Source: an uncultured Anaeroplasmataceae bacterium
Lineage (GTDB): Bacteria > Bacillota_I > Bacilli_A > Acholeplasmatales > Anaeroplasmataceae
Assembly: GCA_949840955.1 (NCBI GenBank)
Contig: CATKXV010000003.1
Span: forward strand, 1-64,000
DNA: 64,000 nt
Reading direction: 5' to 3'
A program made the position numbers and the translations under genes. Below the pieces are notes generated by a model that did not search any database, had not been told where the DNA came from, and saw only the letters and a program-made list of their open reading frames with translations. Positions 18,591 to 29,400 of this stretch are shown here, piece after piece (within the stretch, counting starts at the first letter, position 1; every line of letters starts with the position of its first letter).

Positions 18591-19037
18591 TTATAAATAC
18601 TTTACCATATTCACTTCATGTATATCATCTTCATGAACTACATCAGTTTCAATAAAACCTATTTTTTCATAAATATGCTTCGCATGCTCATTTCCCCATA
18701 AATAGGTCGTTGTAATTTCTTTTGCGTTAAATCTAGACTTCATATATTCAATCAATTTCCTTAAGGCCTCTGTTCCATAGCCTTTATTTTGATAGCTTTT
18801 ATCCATAGCAAAGTCCCATAAAAAATAACCATTCTTTGAATATTTTCTTAGCATAACAAATCCGATAACCTTTGAATCCAAATAAAGGTCATAGGCAAGG
18901 ATATCCTGCTTTCCTATCATCCCTTGAATCGTCGAAATGCTAGAAATTTGTGCTTTGTCACATGGATTTAATTCAATACAAATCCCTCTAGATTCTTTCA
19001 TTTTAATATTAACTGCTGTCTGGCCCGGAAATATCAC
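18591..19037 (-). CDS. GNAT acetyltransferase placed between the T-box and thrS
   Basis: A protein of up to 148 aa. DKSYQNKGYGTEALRKLIEYM is the acetyl-CoA motif, and GNEHAKHIYEKIGF the C-terminal signature. The start is uncertain. GTG 19037 begins right after the leader terminator and has no spaced ribosome-binding site, while ATG 19001 (MKESRG) fits the domain but also lacks one. It is transcribed through the thrS T-box and so should respond to threonine starvation. The acetyl acceptor is unknown. Confidence 0.8.
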   Translation of the reverse strand: MIFPGQTAVNIKMKESRGICIELNPCDKAQISSISTIQGMIGKQDILAYDLYLDSKVIGFVMLRKYSKNGYFLWDFAMDKSYQNKGYGTEALRKLIEYMKSRFNAKEITTTYLWGNEHAKHIYEKIGFIETDVVHEDDIHEVNMVKYL

Positions 19038-19042
19038 CCTCT

Positions 19043-19306
19043 AACAATAAAAAAATCGTCCTAACCAAAGGACGAATTTACTCGCGGTACCACCTTATTT
19101 TTAGAATTTCTTCTAACACCTCATGAATTCTTAACGCGAATTATACGAAATGGCATTTCCTCCATTCATCTTTAAAGGTAGTAATAGAAATAGGCTTTAT
19201 GGATACTTCCACCAAATGTATCCTCTCTTGGATAAAACTTCTACTTTATCATATCCTTTATTCAACGATTTGTTATTATTATATATCAAAACATCATAAA
19301 AAACAA
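19043..19306 (-). promoter_or_regulatory. T-box leader (thrS), with promoter and terminator
   Basis: On the minus strand a promoter (TTGTTT, 17 nt, TATAAT; 19278-19306) precedes a leader of about 230 nt. It contains GGTGGTACCGCG (19083-19094), the T-box/antiterminator bulge that pairs with the NCCA end of uncharged tRNA. The stem CGTCCT/AGGACG with seven T residues (19049-19074) is the terminator. A Stem I-like region runs through CTATTACTACC, where ACT or ACC is a plausible threonine specifier; I could not fold it to decide. Confidence 0.92.
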
Positions 19307-19312
19307 GACTTA

Positions 19313-20182
19313 TTATCTTTTATAATTTGCGTTATCTAGCTCAACAGGCTTTACAAGTCCCTCAAGCCTAGATTTAATTCGTAGTGCCTTTAAGGTTTCT
19401 GAGGAGGCCTTGGAAGTAGCCAAATGATCTGTAAGCTCTTCTGAGGTTGGATCTAGATTAGAGGAAATAAATATAGGCTTTTCTTCCATAAGCCGATAGT
19501 TTAGGACTGGACCTAAAACCTCATCTCTTAGCCATGGCGTCATATTTTCACTACCTAAATCATCTAGTAATAAAACATCTACACTTTTTAAATAATTGAT
19601 TAGCTCCTCTAATCGAGATGAGCCTATGGCATTTTTTAATTCTACAACTAAATCTGGAAAATAGATAATTAGAGATTCTATTCCATTTCTAGCAAGCTCG
19701 TTTGCAATACAGCCTAAAATATAGGTTTTCCCTGTAGCAAAGCTGCCATAAATATATAATCCCTTTGTAAAGGTCTTTTCCTTTAGATTTTGCATAAAAT
19801 GAAGAATATATTCATAAATTTTTTTGCGATTGGGGGTAGTAACATCAAAATTCTTCAAATCAGCCTGCAAAATACTTTTCGGAACAAACAAAGTTTTAAT
19901 TTTTCTATTTTCATTTTCCTGACGATTCAATTCCTTCTTATATTTACAAGGAACAAGAACGAAGGTATTATCCTCAGGCTTTAGCATATAGCCTGGATTC
20001 GTATTTTTACAGGAAGATAGTCCTTGACATTTCATACAGTTTTTTTGTTCATCTCGATATAAAGAAAAATCATTTGCATTCCATGAATTAATTTCATAGC
20101 CTTCTAAAAGAGGATCTCCTTTTAATTCTTCAACAAAGCTTACTACATCCTTTGGATTGGCTTTTATATCCACTTTTCTCAT
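19313..20182 (-). CDS. dnaI: Primosomal helicase loader DnaI
   Basis: A 289-aa AAA+ ATPase. The N-terminal zinc-binding region has Cys at about 49, 52, 58 and 79. Walker A is GSFATGKT (146-153) and Walker B LLLDDLG, with an arginine-finger-like end. It loads the replicative helicase with DnaB and DnaD. It overlaps the stop of dnaB by 4 bp and precedes the thrS region, as in Bacillus. Confidence 0.92.
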   Translation of the reverse strand: MRKVDIKANPKDVVSFVEELKGDPLLEGYEINSWNANDFSLYRDEQKNCMKCQGLSSCKNTNPGYMLKPEDNTFVLVPCKYKKELNRQENENRKIKTLFVPKSILQADLKNFDVTTPNRKKIYEYILHFMQNLKEKTFTKGLYIYGSFATGKTYILGCIANELARNGIESLIIYFPDLVVELKNAIGSSRLEELINYLKSVDVLLLDDLGSENMTPWLRDEVLGPVLNYRLMEEKPIFISSNLDPTSEELTDHLATSKASSETLKALRIKSRLEGLVKPVELDNANYKR

Positions 20183-21351
20183 AGAGAATCAAACCCTCCC
20201 GTTTTATATTTTGTATTACTTGGTTTTTTCTTAGTCTCTGGAGTTTCAAAGGTGGTTGAGTATTGGATCGCATCCCTGGTTGTAAATATATTACGCTCTA
20301 TCCATGTTTCACTCATTTTTTTAAAATAAGCAAGAGCTGGAAGCTCACCACTCTTCTCCTTTAATACCTTTATAATCATACAATTCAGAACACCTCTTGG
20401 TAAATCTATCGTTGCGTAAATTTCCTCAATACTATTTAAATATTTTGGTGGAAAATTCGGCATCATATTCGATAGAATTTCCGCAGGAGAGGCTTCGTCT
20501 AAATAAGAAATCAAATCGGCATTTTCAATAGAATCCTCTTTTGTTATAAGCTTAGGTGCATCCATATGATGTAGGTAGCTATATAGGATATTCGCCTTTT
20601 TCTTTAGCAAACGATAATCAAAAAAACCAGATCGATTGATAGATTCATTAAATAGACTAGACATTTGTAATTCATCAAAAGCATAAACAAAAGCAATATT
20701 TAGAATCTGATCCTGAAATTGCTTTGTTATCCCCATTTCTAACAAATCCAAATTGATTTCCTTTTGGAACTGTTCAAAATCAAAATTTTTATTTTTTAAT
20801 TTGATATTTGCGATTGGTTTTCTTCCTAAAATATACTGGAATTTTGAAAAGCCAACATCCTCATTTAAAACTGAAGTATAAACTTCCTCAAAGCCCTTTG
20901 TAATATTCTTATATTGACTTTTGTCTATTTTTTCAATTTTAAAATGCTGATAAACCTTGTCTGCCAATTCTTTACCAATTTTAGATTGCAAATAAAGCCC
21001 TAAGGTAGCATCCTTGATAAAGTTTTTAGGAGAAAGTGGCGGACAAATAACATAGATTAGTGCCTCTACTCCCTCATAGGTTGAAAGAAGCCCAATCCCC
21101 TCTAGCTGATATCTTGCCTTAAGAAATTTTTTTTCAGTCAAACTAAATAAATCAAAAATCTCTTGATGTAGGTAGGCTTCACTTTTTAAATTATTCCTTT
21201 CTAAAAGAGCTTGAAAGGAAAAATAAAGCATTATAGCCTCACTTCCTATGAGTGGCGCATATAATAAGGATAATGTAGAAACATCATCACTAGATAAGCT
21301 AAAGCTAGAATATATATTTAGTTTTTTAGGTGCTAATGCTTCCATATCCAT
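20179..21351 (-). CDS. dnaB: Replication initiation protein DnaB (DnaB/DnaD family)
   Basis: A 390-aa protein with an N-terminal winged-helix-like region (FSLTEKKFLKARYQLEGIGLL) and a C-terminal DnaD-like helical domain. LPRGVLNCMIIKVLKEKSG and the following helix match the family's conserved ssDNA-binding part. It works at initiation and restart with DnaI. Gene order coaE-hypothetical-dnaB-dnaI mirrors Bacilli, but without nrdR. Confidence 0.87.
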   Translation of the reverse strand: MDMEALAPKKLNIYSSFSLSSDDVSTLSLLYAPLIGSEAIMLYFSFQALLERNNLKSEAYLHQEIFDLFSLTEKKFLKARYQLEGIGLLSTYEGVEALIYVICPPLSPKNFIKDATLGLYLQSKIGKELADKVYQHFKIEKIDKSQYKNITKGFEEVYTSVLNEDVGFSKFQYILGRKPIANIKLKNKNFDFEQFQKEINLDLLEMGITKQFQDQILNIAFVYAFDELQMSSLFNESINRSGFFDYRLLKKKANILYSYLHHMDAPKLITKEDSIENADLISYLDEASPAEILSNMMPNFPPKYLNSIEEIYATIDLPRGVLNCMIIKVLKEKSGELPALAYFKKMSETWIERNIFTTRDAIQYSTTFETPETKKKPSNTKYKTGGFDSL

Positions 21352-21356
21352 TCTCC

Positions 21357-21707
21357 TTATTTATGTAAACTTAATCCCTTGAGCTCAAAGCTCTTTTCTA
21401 TTTCCTGATAGATGGTTTGAATAAAGCCATAGGCCTTTTTCTTATTTCCAAAAAGATATTCTGCACTGATATAAAAATCAATGGAGGTTTCTACTGGAGT
21501 TTGTTCAATAATTTTTGCTTGAATTGCCATATGAGGCTGTTCTGCAAAAATCTCAAGATAATTGTCATCAATGGATATGACACGCACTCTTAGCCTTTCT
21601 AAAATATCTAGATAACAATTCTTAAGCTTTTCATAAGAGGTTTTATAATAGTGTGTCTGTAAAAGTTCTTCTACTGCATGTTCACTTGTTTCAATAATTT
21701 TTGCCAT
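21357..21707 (-). CDS. Hypothetical protein between coaE and dnaB
   Basis: A 116-aa soluble alpha/beta protein. No family recognised and no catalytic motif seen. The middle (RVRVISIDDNYLEIFAEQPH, KIIEQTPVETSIDFYISAEY) predicts a small antiparallel sheet flanked by helices. It is packed 4 bp from coaE and 5 bp from dnaB, inside a replication/repair operon, so a linked housekeeping role is possible but unproven. Confidence 0.7.
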   Translation of the reverse strand: MAKIIETSEHAVEELLQTHYYKTSYEKLKNCYLDILERLRVRVISIDDNYLEIFAEQPHMAIQAKIIEQTPVETSIDFYISAEYLFGNKKKAYGFIQTIYQEIEKSFELKGLSLHK

Positions 21708-21711
21708 AATT

Positions 21712-22302
21712 TCATTCTCCTTTGATTTGTTCTATAAATTTTATAACCTTTTGTTTTGTTTGTTGAAAATCTTCATCTGATTCTATTACATAATCTGATA
21801 ATTTTCTTTTTTCTTCTAAAGACATTTGTGAAGAAATCTTTTGTACTGCATAGGCTTTAGAAATTCTATCTCTTGACATTAATCGCTGAATTTGAATTTC
21901 TTTTGGAGCATATACACATACTATTGTATCACATAAATAGGAAAGTTTAGCTTCAAAAAGTAACGGAATATCTAAAAAAATAAGATTTTCTTCCATTTTG
22001 CTTATTCTTTTTTGAATTTCTTCTACAATTTTTGGGTGTGTAATTTGATTTAATTTAGCTCTAGCATCCTCATTTTCAAAAATAAGTCTCCCTAATTTCT
22101 TACGATCAATTTCTAAATTTGGCAGTAAATATTCATTACCAAATACTTCTACAATGGCCTTATATATTGGCATATCCCTTTGACTAAGCTCCTTAGATAT
22201 TTGATCTGAATCAATTACAGGATATCCTAACTCTAGAATAAAGCTAGAAACTGTAGATTTACCACTGGCAATTCCACCAGTGATTCCAACAATTTTTTTC
22301 AT
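21712..22302 (-). CDS. coaE: Dephospho-CoA kinase
   Basis: A 196-aa P-loop kinase. It starts VGITGGIASGKST (Walker A), followed by PVIDSDQISKEL and ENLIFLDIPLLFEA, typical of CoaE. It catalyses the last step of coenzyme A synthesis. It overlaps mutM by 4 bp. Confidence 0.96.
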   Translation of the reverse strand: MKKIVGITGGIASGKSTVSSFILELGYPVIDSDQISKELSQRDMPIYKAIVEVFGNEYLLPNLEIDRKKLGRLIFENEDARAKLNQITHPKIVEEIQKRISKMEENLIFLDIPLLFEAKLSYLCDTIVCVYAPKEIQIQRLMSRDRISKAYAVQKISSQMSLEEKRKLSDYVIESDEDFQQTKQKVIKFIEQIKGE

Positions 22303-23114
22303 GATTCTCTTTGACAGTTCTTACAATAATAACTGCTTCTACCTCCAATTTTAATAATCGTTAGGGCTTGCTGACACTGTAGACAGCAGGATTTGGTATG
22401 AACTGCTAAATACTTTTGGTATTCTCCTTTCACGCCTAAAGAGGAGGTATAGGATCGAATTGTAGTTCCCTTTTGATGAATTGCATTCGTAAGAATATGA
22501 TTTGCAGCAACCAAAATCGACTGAAGCTCTTCTTTTTTTATTTGCTTAGCAATTCGTAAGGGCGATATTTTAGCTTCATATAAAACCTCATCTGCATAGA
22601 TATTTCCGAGTCCTGAAATAAAGCTTTGGTCTAATAATACAGTCTTTATTGGAAGACTTTTTTTCTTTAGCTTTTCATATAAAGTATCTACATCTATGGT
22701 ACTGTCATTGGCTTCTGGTCCAAGTAAAGAAAGAGGGGGTGTTTGAAAAAGCATTTCTTTTGCCTTATAGGTCATTCTCCCAAACTTTCTTACATCCTGA
22801 TAAATTAATCTATATCCATTATCCAAATAAAAGATAACATGCTGATGCTTTACTATTTCATAGTCCTTATCCACATAAAAGTATTTTCCTTCCATACGCA
22901 AATGCGATAAAAAAGCACCCTCATCTAATATGAATATTAGATATTTTGCATAGCGATCTACACTTACTATTTTATGATGAACTACTTTTGATATAAAGTC
23001 CTCCATATCATCTATAATAGAAGGATAAAAGCATTCAATACGAGTTATGGTTAAACCACTTAGATTTTGATTTAACGTTTGTCTTACAACCTCAACCTCT
23101 GGTAGCTCTGGCAT
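22299..23114 (-). CDS. mutM: Formamidopyrimidine-DNA glycosylase
   Basis: A 271-aa protein. It begins MPELPEVEVV, the catalytic N-terminal Pro2/Glu3. The H2TH region holds QSFISGLGNIYADEVL. A C-terminal zinc finger has C-x2-C (CLQCQ) and C-x2-C (CKNC). It removes 8-oxoguanine. It lies downstream of polA, as in Bacillus. Confidence 0.97.
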   Translation of the reverse strand: MPELPEVEVVRQTLNQNLSGLTITRIECFYPSIIDDMEDFISKVVHHKIVSVDRYAKYLIFILDEGAFLSHLRMEGKYFYVDKDYEIVKHQHVIFYLDNGYRLIYQDVRKFGRMTYKAKEMLFQTPPLSLLGPEANDSTIDVDTLYEKLKKKSLPIKTVLLDQSFISGLGNIYADEVLYEAKISPLRIAKQIKKEELQSILVAANHILTNAIHQKGTTIRSYTSSLGVKGEYQKYLAVHTKSCCLQCQQALTIIKIGGRSSYYCKNCQRES

Positions 23115-23116
23115 AA

Positions 23117-23629
23117 TTAAAACCGATTATGATGGAGTAAATCATCACTCCATTTTCCCTTATCATAAAATACATTTTCTTCTTTTGGATACCCTAAGGC
23201 TACTAAAGCAAAGGTAAAGGATGGATGCATTACCTTTAATATCTCATTGCAGGAGTTTATTCGGTCCTCTAATGGATAAATCCCGATATAACAGCTACCA
23301 ATCCCTCGTTCTGTAGCCTCAATTAATATGTTTTCAACAGCACAGGATAAATCCTGAAGCTGCATATGTGGAGTGCTTAAAGCCTCGGGATTGCTTCCTA
23401 TAACAGCAATTGCTGTATTACAGTTGGATAATACTTTAGCTCCAGGAGAAACAGAGGATAATTCATCGATAATTTTTTTATCATCAAGAACAATATACGC
23501 TCTTCCCTTTTGGTTTCGTGCTGAAGGTGCAGCCTCTGCGGCCTTACAAAGCTCAACTAAGGCTTCATAAGAAATTTTTTTAGTCAAATCAAATTCTCTT
23601 ACACTTCTACGCATAAATACACTATTCAT
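23117..23629 (-). CDS. Nitroreductase-family FMN oxidoreductase
   Basis: A 170-aa short nitroreductase. RRSVREFDLTKKISYEALVELCKAAEAAPSARNQ is split here into its two recognised blocks, the N-terminal RRSVR and the APSARNQ flavin-contact segment. GIGSCYIGIYPLEDR and VALGYPKEE are the C-terminal blocks. Likely an NAD(P)H-dependent reductase; the physiological substrate is unknown. The ATG overlaps the polA stop by one base (TAATG), so it is part of the polA operon. Confidence 0.88.
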   Translation of the reverse strand: MNSVFMRRSVREFDLTKKISYEALVELCKAAEAAPSARNQKGRAYIVLDDKKIIDELSSVSPGAKVLSNCNTAIAVIGSNPEALSTPHMQLQDLSCAVENILIEATERGIGSCYIGIYPLEDRINSCNEILKVMHPSFTFALVALGYPKEENVFYDKGKWSDDLLHHNRF

Positions 23630-26259
23630 TATTTCACCTCATACCAATTTTTACCAAAGGAATCTCCAACAACTAAAGGTACATCTAGATTCATTGCGGT
23701 TTGCATATTTCTTCTAACAAGCTCTACCATAATGTCCTCTTCTCCCTTTGCAACCTCAAATACGAGCTCATCATGGACTTGAACCAGCATTTTACTTAAA
23801 AGATGCCGTTGCTCAATTTCCTGGTCCACCTTGATCATTGCAATTTTAATGATATCAGCCGCCGTTCCTTGGATTGGGGCGTTCATAGCCATTCGCTTTC
23901 CAAATTCTCTTTGCATAAATATTTTAGAATTAATTTCTGGAATCATCCGAATCCTGTTCTTTAATGTTCGAACAAATCCTGTTTTACTACAAAAATCAAT
24001 GGTTTCATCCATAAAGGTTTTGATTTCAGGATATACCTCAAAGTACCGTTTAATGAAGGTGGAGGCTTCAACATTGGTAATCCCTAAATCCGTGGCTAGT
24101 CCGTAAGCAGAAATCCCATAAACGATTCCAAAATTCACAGCCTTTGCCCTTCTTCGGTCTTCCTTTGTTATTTCCTCTTTATCAAATACCTCCTTGGCTG
24201 TTTTTGAGTGAATATCCTCATTGGCTATAAATGCTTCCTTCAATTTTTTCACCTTAGCCATATGGGCTAAAACACGTAATTCAATTTGTGAGTAATCCGC
24301 AGAATATAAAATATTCTCTGGGTTTGAAGGAACGAACATCTTACGAATCAAATGCCCCTCCTCTGTACGAATAGGAATGTTTTGTAAATTCGGCTCAACG
24401 CTGGATAATCTTCCTGTTGTTGTCAATGCCTGCTGGAAGATCGTATGAACCTTTTGATCTGGATGAATCTGTTCACTTAGTCCTATAATATAAGTAGAGT
24501 ATAATTTTGTTTTTGCTCTATATTCAATTATACAATCCACAATCGGATGATAATTTCGAACATGCTGTAATATTTCTATATCGGTAGAATAGCTTGTTGC
24601 TTTTTTCTTGGGGTAAGGGATTCCAAGCTTATCAAATAAAATGATTCCCAATTGCTTAGGGCTGGCAATATTAAATACCTCACCACTATACTGATAAATC
24701 GTATGGGTTAATTCCTCAATATCTGCCTCTAAAAAGCTTTTTTGTCTTTCCAATTCATTTAAATCAACCTGAATTCCTTCGATTTCCATTTTGGCAAGAA
24801 CTCGGGAAAGAGGAATTTCTATTTCAGTTAAAAGATGATACTGCTCTTTTTCCTTGAGCTTTGCTATACATTCATTCTTTAAAAAATAAACACAATTTAC
24901 TTTTTTGGCAATATGCTGATATAGCAACTCCTTATCTGGGATTGCTTTTTTAGCCCCTTTTCCATAGACTTGCTCATCATATAAAACATCCATATAATCA
25001 AAATGATCACTGACTACTTTAAACTCTTCTTTTCCTAAGGATGGATTCAAAATATAGCTTGCCAGCAATAAATCAAATTCAATACCATTCAAATCAAAGC
25101 CTAATCTTTTTAATAAAACGTAGGCTCTTTTATAATCATAGATTGATTTATGATTTTCTTCTGCCAAATACAATTGAAGGTCAATGCTTCTATATAGCAT
25201 TTCCTGCTCGATAATAAATGTACCTAAGGTATTCTTTATTCCGATAGCTAATAAAGGACTTCGATGATAATTGTAATCAAATGTCTCAAAAATAAAGGAG
25301 GAATAGGGTAATAGAATTTCCTTAAATCGAATTTCATCCTTAACAAGCTCATATTCTGTTTTTTTGGTATCCTTAGAAAGCTCTCCACTGCCATAGGAAA
25401 CATCCTTTAATAAGGATTTAAACTCTAATTCTTGATAAAAGGATATTAGCTTATCCCGATCATAGGGCTTTTTATATGTATCCTCTAGGCTGACTTCAAT
25501 AGGAAAGTCTCGATGAATCGTTGCCATTTTCCTACAGAGTAAGGCCTGTTCTGCATAGGTTTGAATCTTTTGCCCATCTGCCCCTTTAATTTCATGAGAT
25601 GATGAAATGATTTTATCTAAGGATTCATATTGCTGAAGATATTTAACCGCCTTTTTTTCTCCTATTCCTGGTATACCAGGCAAGTTATCACTTTTATCGC
25701 CCATCATTGCCTTTAAATCAATAAATTGATTGTATGGAATTTGATATCGCTCATAAAAGAATTCTGGAGTATAATCCTCTAAATCTGTCATTCCTTTTTT
25801 TGTTAGATGCACTGTTGTATGAGGACTGATAAGCTGTAATAAATCCTTATCAGAAGAGTAAACATCCACATGAAAGCCTGCATCCTCAGCTTTTTTAGCC
25901 ATAGTACCTATGATATCATCTGCCTCATACATACTTTGCTCATATTGCTTTATACGCATAATATCCAAATATTGCTTAATGTAAGCTATCTGCATTCTAA
26001 ATTCATCTGGCATAGGAGGTCGTCCTGCCTTATACTCCTTCATCCATTCATGACGAATTGTTTTTTTACCAGCATCAAAAGCAACTAGGATTGCATCATA
26101 ATCACTTGCTAGTAGATGATTCATCATACGAATAAAGGCATAGATTGCATTTGTGTATAAGCCTTTAGAGTTTTGTGTTAGATTGCCAACAGCTGCCATG
26201 CCATAATAGGCTCTATACATTAAGGAATTTCCATCCACTAAAATCATTCGTTTCATCAT
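23629..26259 (-). CDS. polA: DNA polymerase I
   Basis: An 876-aa protein with three parts. The 5'-3' exonuclease (1-290) has LVDGNSLMYRAYYG, YEADDIIGT and IPGIGEKKA. The 3'-5' exonuclease-like domain lacks the D-x-E of the first motif (FIFETFDYN), so proofreading is probably absent, as in other Firmicutes. The polymerase has SADYSQIELRVLAH, RRAKAVNFGIVYG and VQVHDELVFE. GAGGAAG precedes the first ATG. It heads the polA-nitroreductase-mutM-coaE operon. Confidence 0.97.
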   Translation of the reverse strand: MMKRMILVDGNSLMYRAYYGMAAVGNLTQNSKGLYTNAIYAFIRMMNHLLASDYDAILVAFDAGKKTIRHEWMKEYKAGRPPMPDEFRMQIAYIKQYLDIMRIKQYEQSMYEADDIIGTMAKKAEDAGFHVDVYSSDKDLLQLISPHTTVHLTKKGMTDLEDYTPEFFYERYQIPYNQFIDLKAMMGDKSDNLPGIPGIGEKKAVKYLQQYESLDKIISSSHEIKGADGQKIQTYAEQALLCRKMATIHRDFPIEVSLEDTYKKPYDRDKLISFYQELEFKSLLKDVSYGSGELSKDTKKTEYELVKDEIRFKEILLPYSSFIFETFDYNYHRSPLLAIGIKNTLGTFIIEQEMLYRSIDLQLYLAEENHKSIYDYKRAYVLLKRLGFDLNGIEFDLLLASYILNPSLGKEEFKVVSDHFDYMDVLYDEQVYGKGAKKAIPDKELLYQHIAKKVNCVYFLKNECIAKLKEKEQYHLLTEIEIPLSRVLAKMEIEGIQVDLNELERQKSFLEADIEELTHTIYQYSGEVFNIASPKQLGIILFDKLGIPYPKKKATSYSTDIEILQHVRNYHPIVDCIIEYRAKTKLYSTYIIGLSEQIHPDQKVHTIFQQALTTTGRLSSVEPNLQNIPIRTEEGHLIRKMFVPSNPENILYSADYSQIELRVLAHMAKVKKLKEAFIANEDIHSKTAKEVFDKEEITKEDRRRAKAVNFGIVYGISAYGLATDLGITNVEASTFIKRYFEVYPEIKTFMDETIDFCSKTGFVRTLKNRIRMIPEINSKIFMQREFGKRMAMNAPIQGTAADIIKIAMIKVDQEIEQRHLLSKMLVQVHDELVFEVAKGEEDIMVELVRRNMQTAMNLDVPLVVGDSFGKNWYEVK

Positions 26260-26312
26260 ATCACTTCCTCATTCTTAAATATTATTATAACAAAATATGA
26301 AACAAAATAAAA

Positions 26313-26357
26313 CAAAAAACACCGAACTATAAAAAGTTTTTTAAAGTTCAGTGCTTT
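26313..26357 (-). terminator. Terminator of the M60-like gene
   Basis: CACTGAAC pairs with GTTCGGTG on the minus strand (one mismatch), followed by six T residues. It lies 66 nt beyond the stop. Confidence 0.7.
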
Positions 26358-26422
26358 TATTCTCCCTCTATTCCATAAAAATTTAAGGAATCTGTAGGGT
26401 TTTGCTTAGATTTTATTTTGAA

Positions 26423-29400
26423 TTAATCCCAATATACTAATGAATCAATATTAGCATTTCCAATACATTGAATCGTAACTTTATGCTTCCCAGAAGAAAG
26501 TTCAGAGGATATATAGCTCATCATTATACCTGTATCCTCCTTTAATGCGATACTATCTATTTTATTTCCATCAATATATACCTCAAAATCTCTATCTAGA
26601 GTACTAGAGGATAAAATACCAAATCGTGTTCCCTCAAATTCATATTGAATTGTAGAATTTTTCTTTCCTACATATACATGTCCAAAGGAAGATAAAACAG
26701 ATTTTGCTTCCCATTTTCCTTTTAAGGAAACGGAATCAGAATCAAGTAGGATATGATGTCCATTATTGATTTCAAATAAATTAGCAAATTGTATTTCACT
26801 TAATATAATATAGCTCAAGGTAGATTTCGTAATGGTTAATCTATAATATCTAAAGGTAGCCTTTTCAAAATCAACAATTACTGAGGTGTTAGTCCTTTTT
26901 ACATCCTCAAAATTACCAACCTCAAACCAAGTTTCATTATCTAGGCTTCCCTCTAATTTAAAGCTAGAAGGACAATGATAATCTCCATTAGGTCGATATT
27001 GAGTAAACATCGTCATTTGGTTTGCTGTAATTTCTTTTCCTAAATCAACGATAAGAACCAATGGCTTTTGTACAGAGGCCTTATAGTTGGTATGGATATA
27101 GGTATTGAGATTTCCATCGACTAAATTTTCTATTTTATGATCATTCTTATTCCATGGAGAATAGTTTGCAGAAGTTACTATTGTTGCAGGATCCTTATAA
27201 TAGGCATTATCCTTGTAATCATAGGTATATTCTCTTTTATAGAAATAATCAGATTCAAATTTAGAGGTATTAAATTCATAGGATTCTCTATACGCTGAAG
27301 CATAGCTTACCTCAACATATTCTGGGATAGTTCCTATTTCATTTCCATCAGCATCTAGAATAGGGGCTTCTGGAGTGAATTTTCCCCAACCTACACCTAT
27401 AAATCCAAACTTACCTGTATTTCGAGTAATTAATACTGCCTTAAAGTATACCCATGTATCAGCATCAAGCTCATAATCCTTATATGTTCCCTCCGTCTTT
27501 GGGAAATCAGCGCTTGAAGTATTCGTTTGGATATACTTAGCTGCTAGCTCATATGTTTTCCCTTTATCTAAGGATACATATAGAGCACAATCATATCGTC
27601 CTCTTAGGGCAATTCTATACTTTCCAGCTTCGTCACTATATAGCTTACCTTTAACTTCAACGATCTCATTGTCTGACATTTGGCTTGCTTCAGTATACCA
27701 TACCTCTGCATTACCATTTTGAACAACCTTACCATTTAATTTAGGATTTAAATTATCTCCTTCTACCTTATTTGTATAATTGGCATAATTGGCTTCAAAT
27801 GCATCCGTAGCACTAGAATACATTTTATCAGCACTATAGGTGTATGTCGTTCTTTCCAGGGTTGTTTTATTCATTTCATGAGATTGCTCTAATTCTAAGG
27901 CTAATTTAACATCCTCAACAGTAAATGCACTATCATCCTTTGTGATTTCTAAGGTAACATAAAATTTTCCAGAACGTAATTCATCATTTGGTGTAAATTT
28001 ATAAATGTTATTTCCTTCATCTGTAATAGTTCCATTTTCAGGTTGAGTTACATTCTTAATTTTATAGCTAAAGCCATCTGGAATAACAATGCTTCCTCCC
28101 TGATAAATATTATTTTCAAAGGTGGTTTTATTTAAATCAATGGAATACTCTTCTCCATAAGGAATAACATATGGCTGCATGGTATCAAATTCAATTTCTT
28201 CTTCATCATACATATAGGTTTTTCCTGTTTGGTAAGTCGAAACTACAGGGACAAACATAGGGTATTGATTTGATTTTGCTGTATTTAAAACATTTTCTGA
28301 TACTTCATAGCCAATTAAGTCCTTATAGAAATAGGTCATATCATAATGGGTAGCATTCATGGTAGCTAGGAACCATTTATCAACGGATTGTCCCCCTGAG
28401 GTTTGGGCAGAACGAATAAAGGCATCCTGTCCAAAATTATGAAGCATATTTGCATAAATCGCTAAGCCTTGTTTTCCATTACTATATCTGTTTTCCGTTA
28501 TTTCACGTAAAGCCCAGGAGGCATTTGTATAGGCATTCCAGCCTCCTAATCCTTCACTAACCGTTCCAATTTTACGTCCTGAGGATATTCTAGTAAATAA
28601 GCTATAGGAAACGAGATTCAGTGAGTTATTTGTAACCTCTCCACCATTTCCTACACCAAAGCCTTGGAAATTGTGATTATACTCATGCATATTCCCCCAA
28701 GCTCCTCCATTAACAAACGCCTTATAATTTAATGACCCTGACATCCAGCCTGTAGGACAGTTAACAGAATGCTGTCCAGGGAATGCTACTGCTGCTCCTG
28801 CGGCAACAAATGGATCATATAGGAATACAATTCCTTGCTTACGAACCTTGGTTGATACTAAGGAAATTTTTTCCCATAATATAGCTGCATCATATAAATC
28901 ATCATAGCTAAAAGGCTTTGCATAGGTGTTAGGACCAGAATGTAATACTCCATTTTCCCAAACCTCTAAATCAAAATAAGGGGCTGTTGATTTTGCATTT
29001 TCCTCAAATTCCTCTGGTGTGGTATAGCCTAATATAAAATGAGAATACCGAACCGCACCAGAAATTGTAACACTAAATTCTACACTTTCATTATGAATAT
29101 AAACTGGTCCTCCTAAGAAGGAGCCTACATAGGCTGTATATACACCCTTTTCTTCATCAAGGGTTGCGGTGTCCTTAGTAACAACCATTGTATTTAAAAT
29201 ATGAGGCATACGATTCAAAACATTTTTATCTGCCCATATATTGTTTGCTTTTCTATTATATAGCGCTTGTCCAATATGAACGATAATTCCAGCAGTAGCC
29301 TCCATATCCTCTTGGGATATTTCAATTTTAATTACTTCTCCCGCAGGAGCATATACACCTGTCACACTATAGCTATCATAGCCTCTAGGCATCAAGGTCA

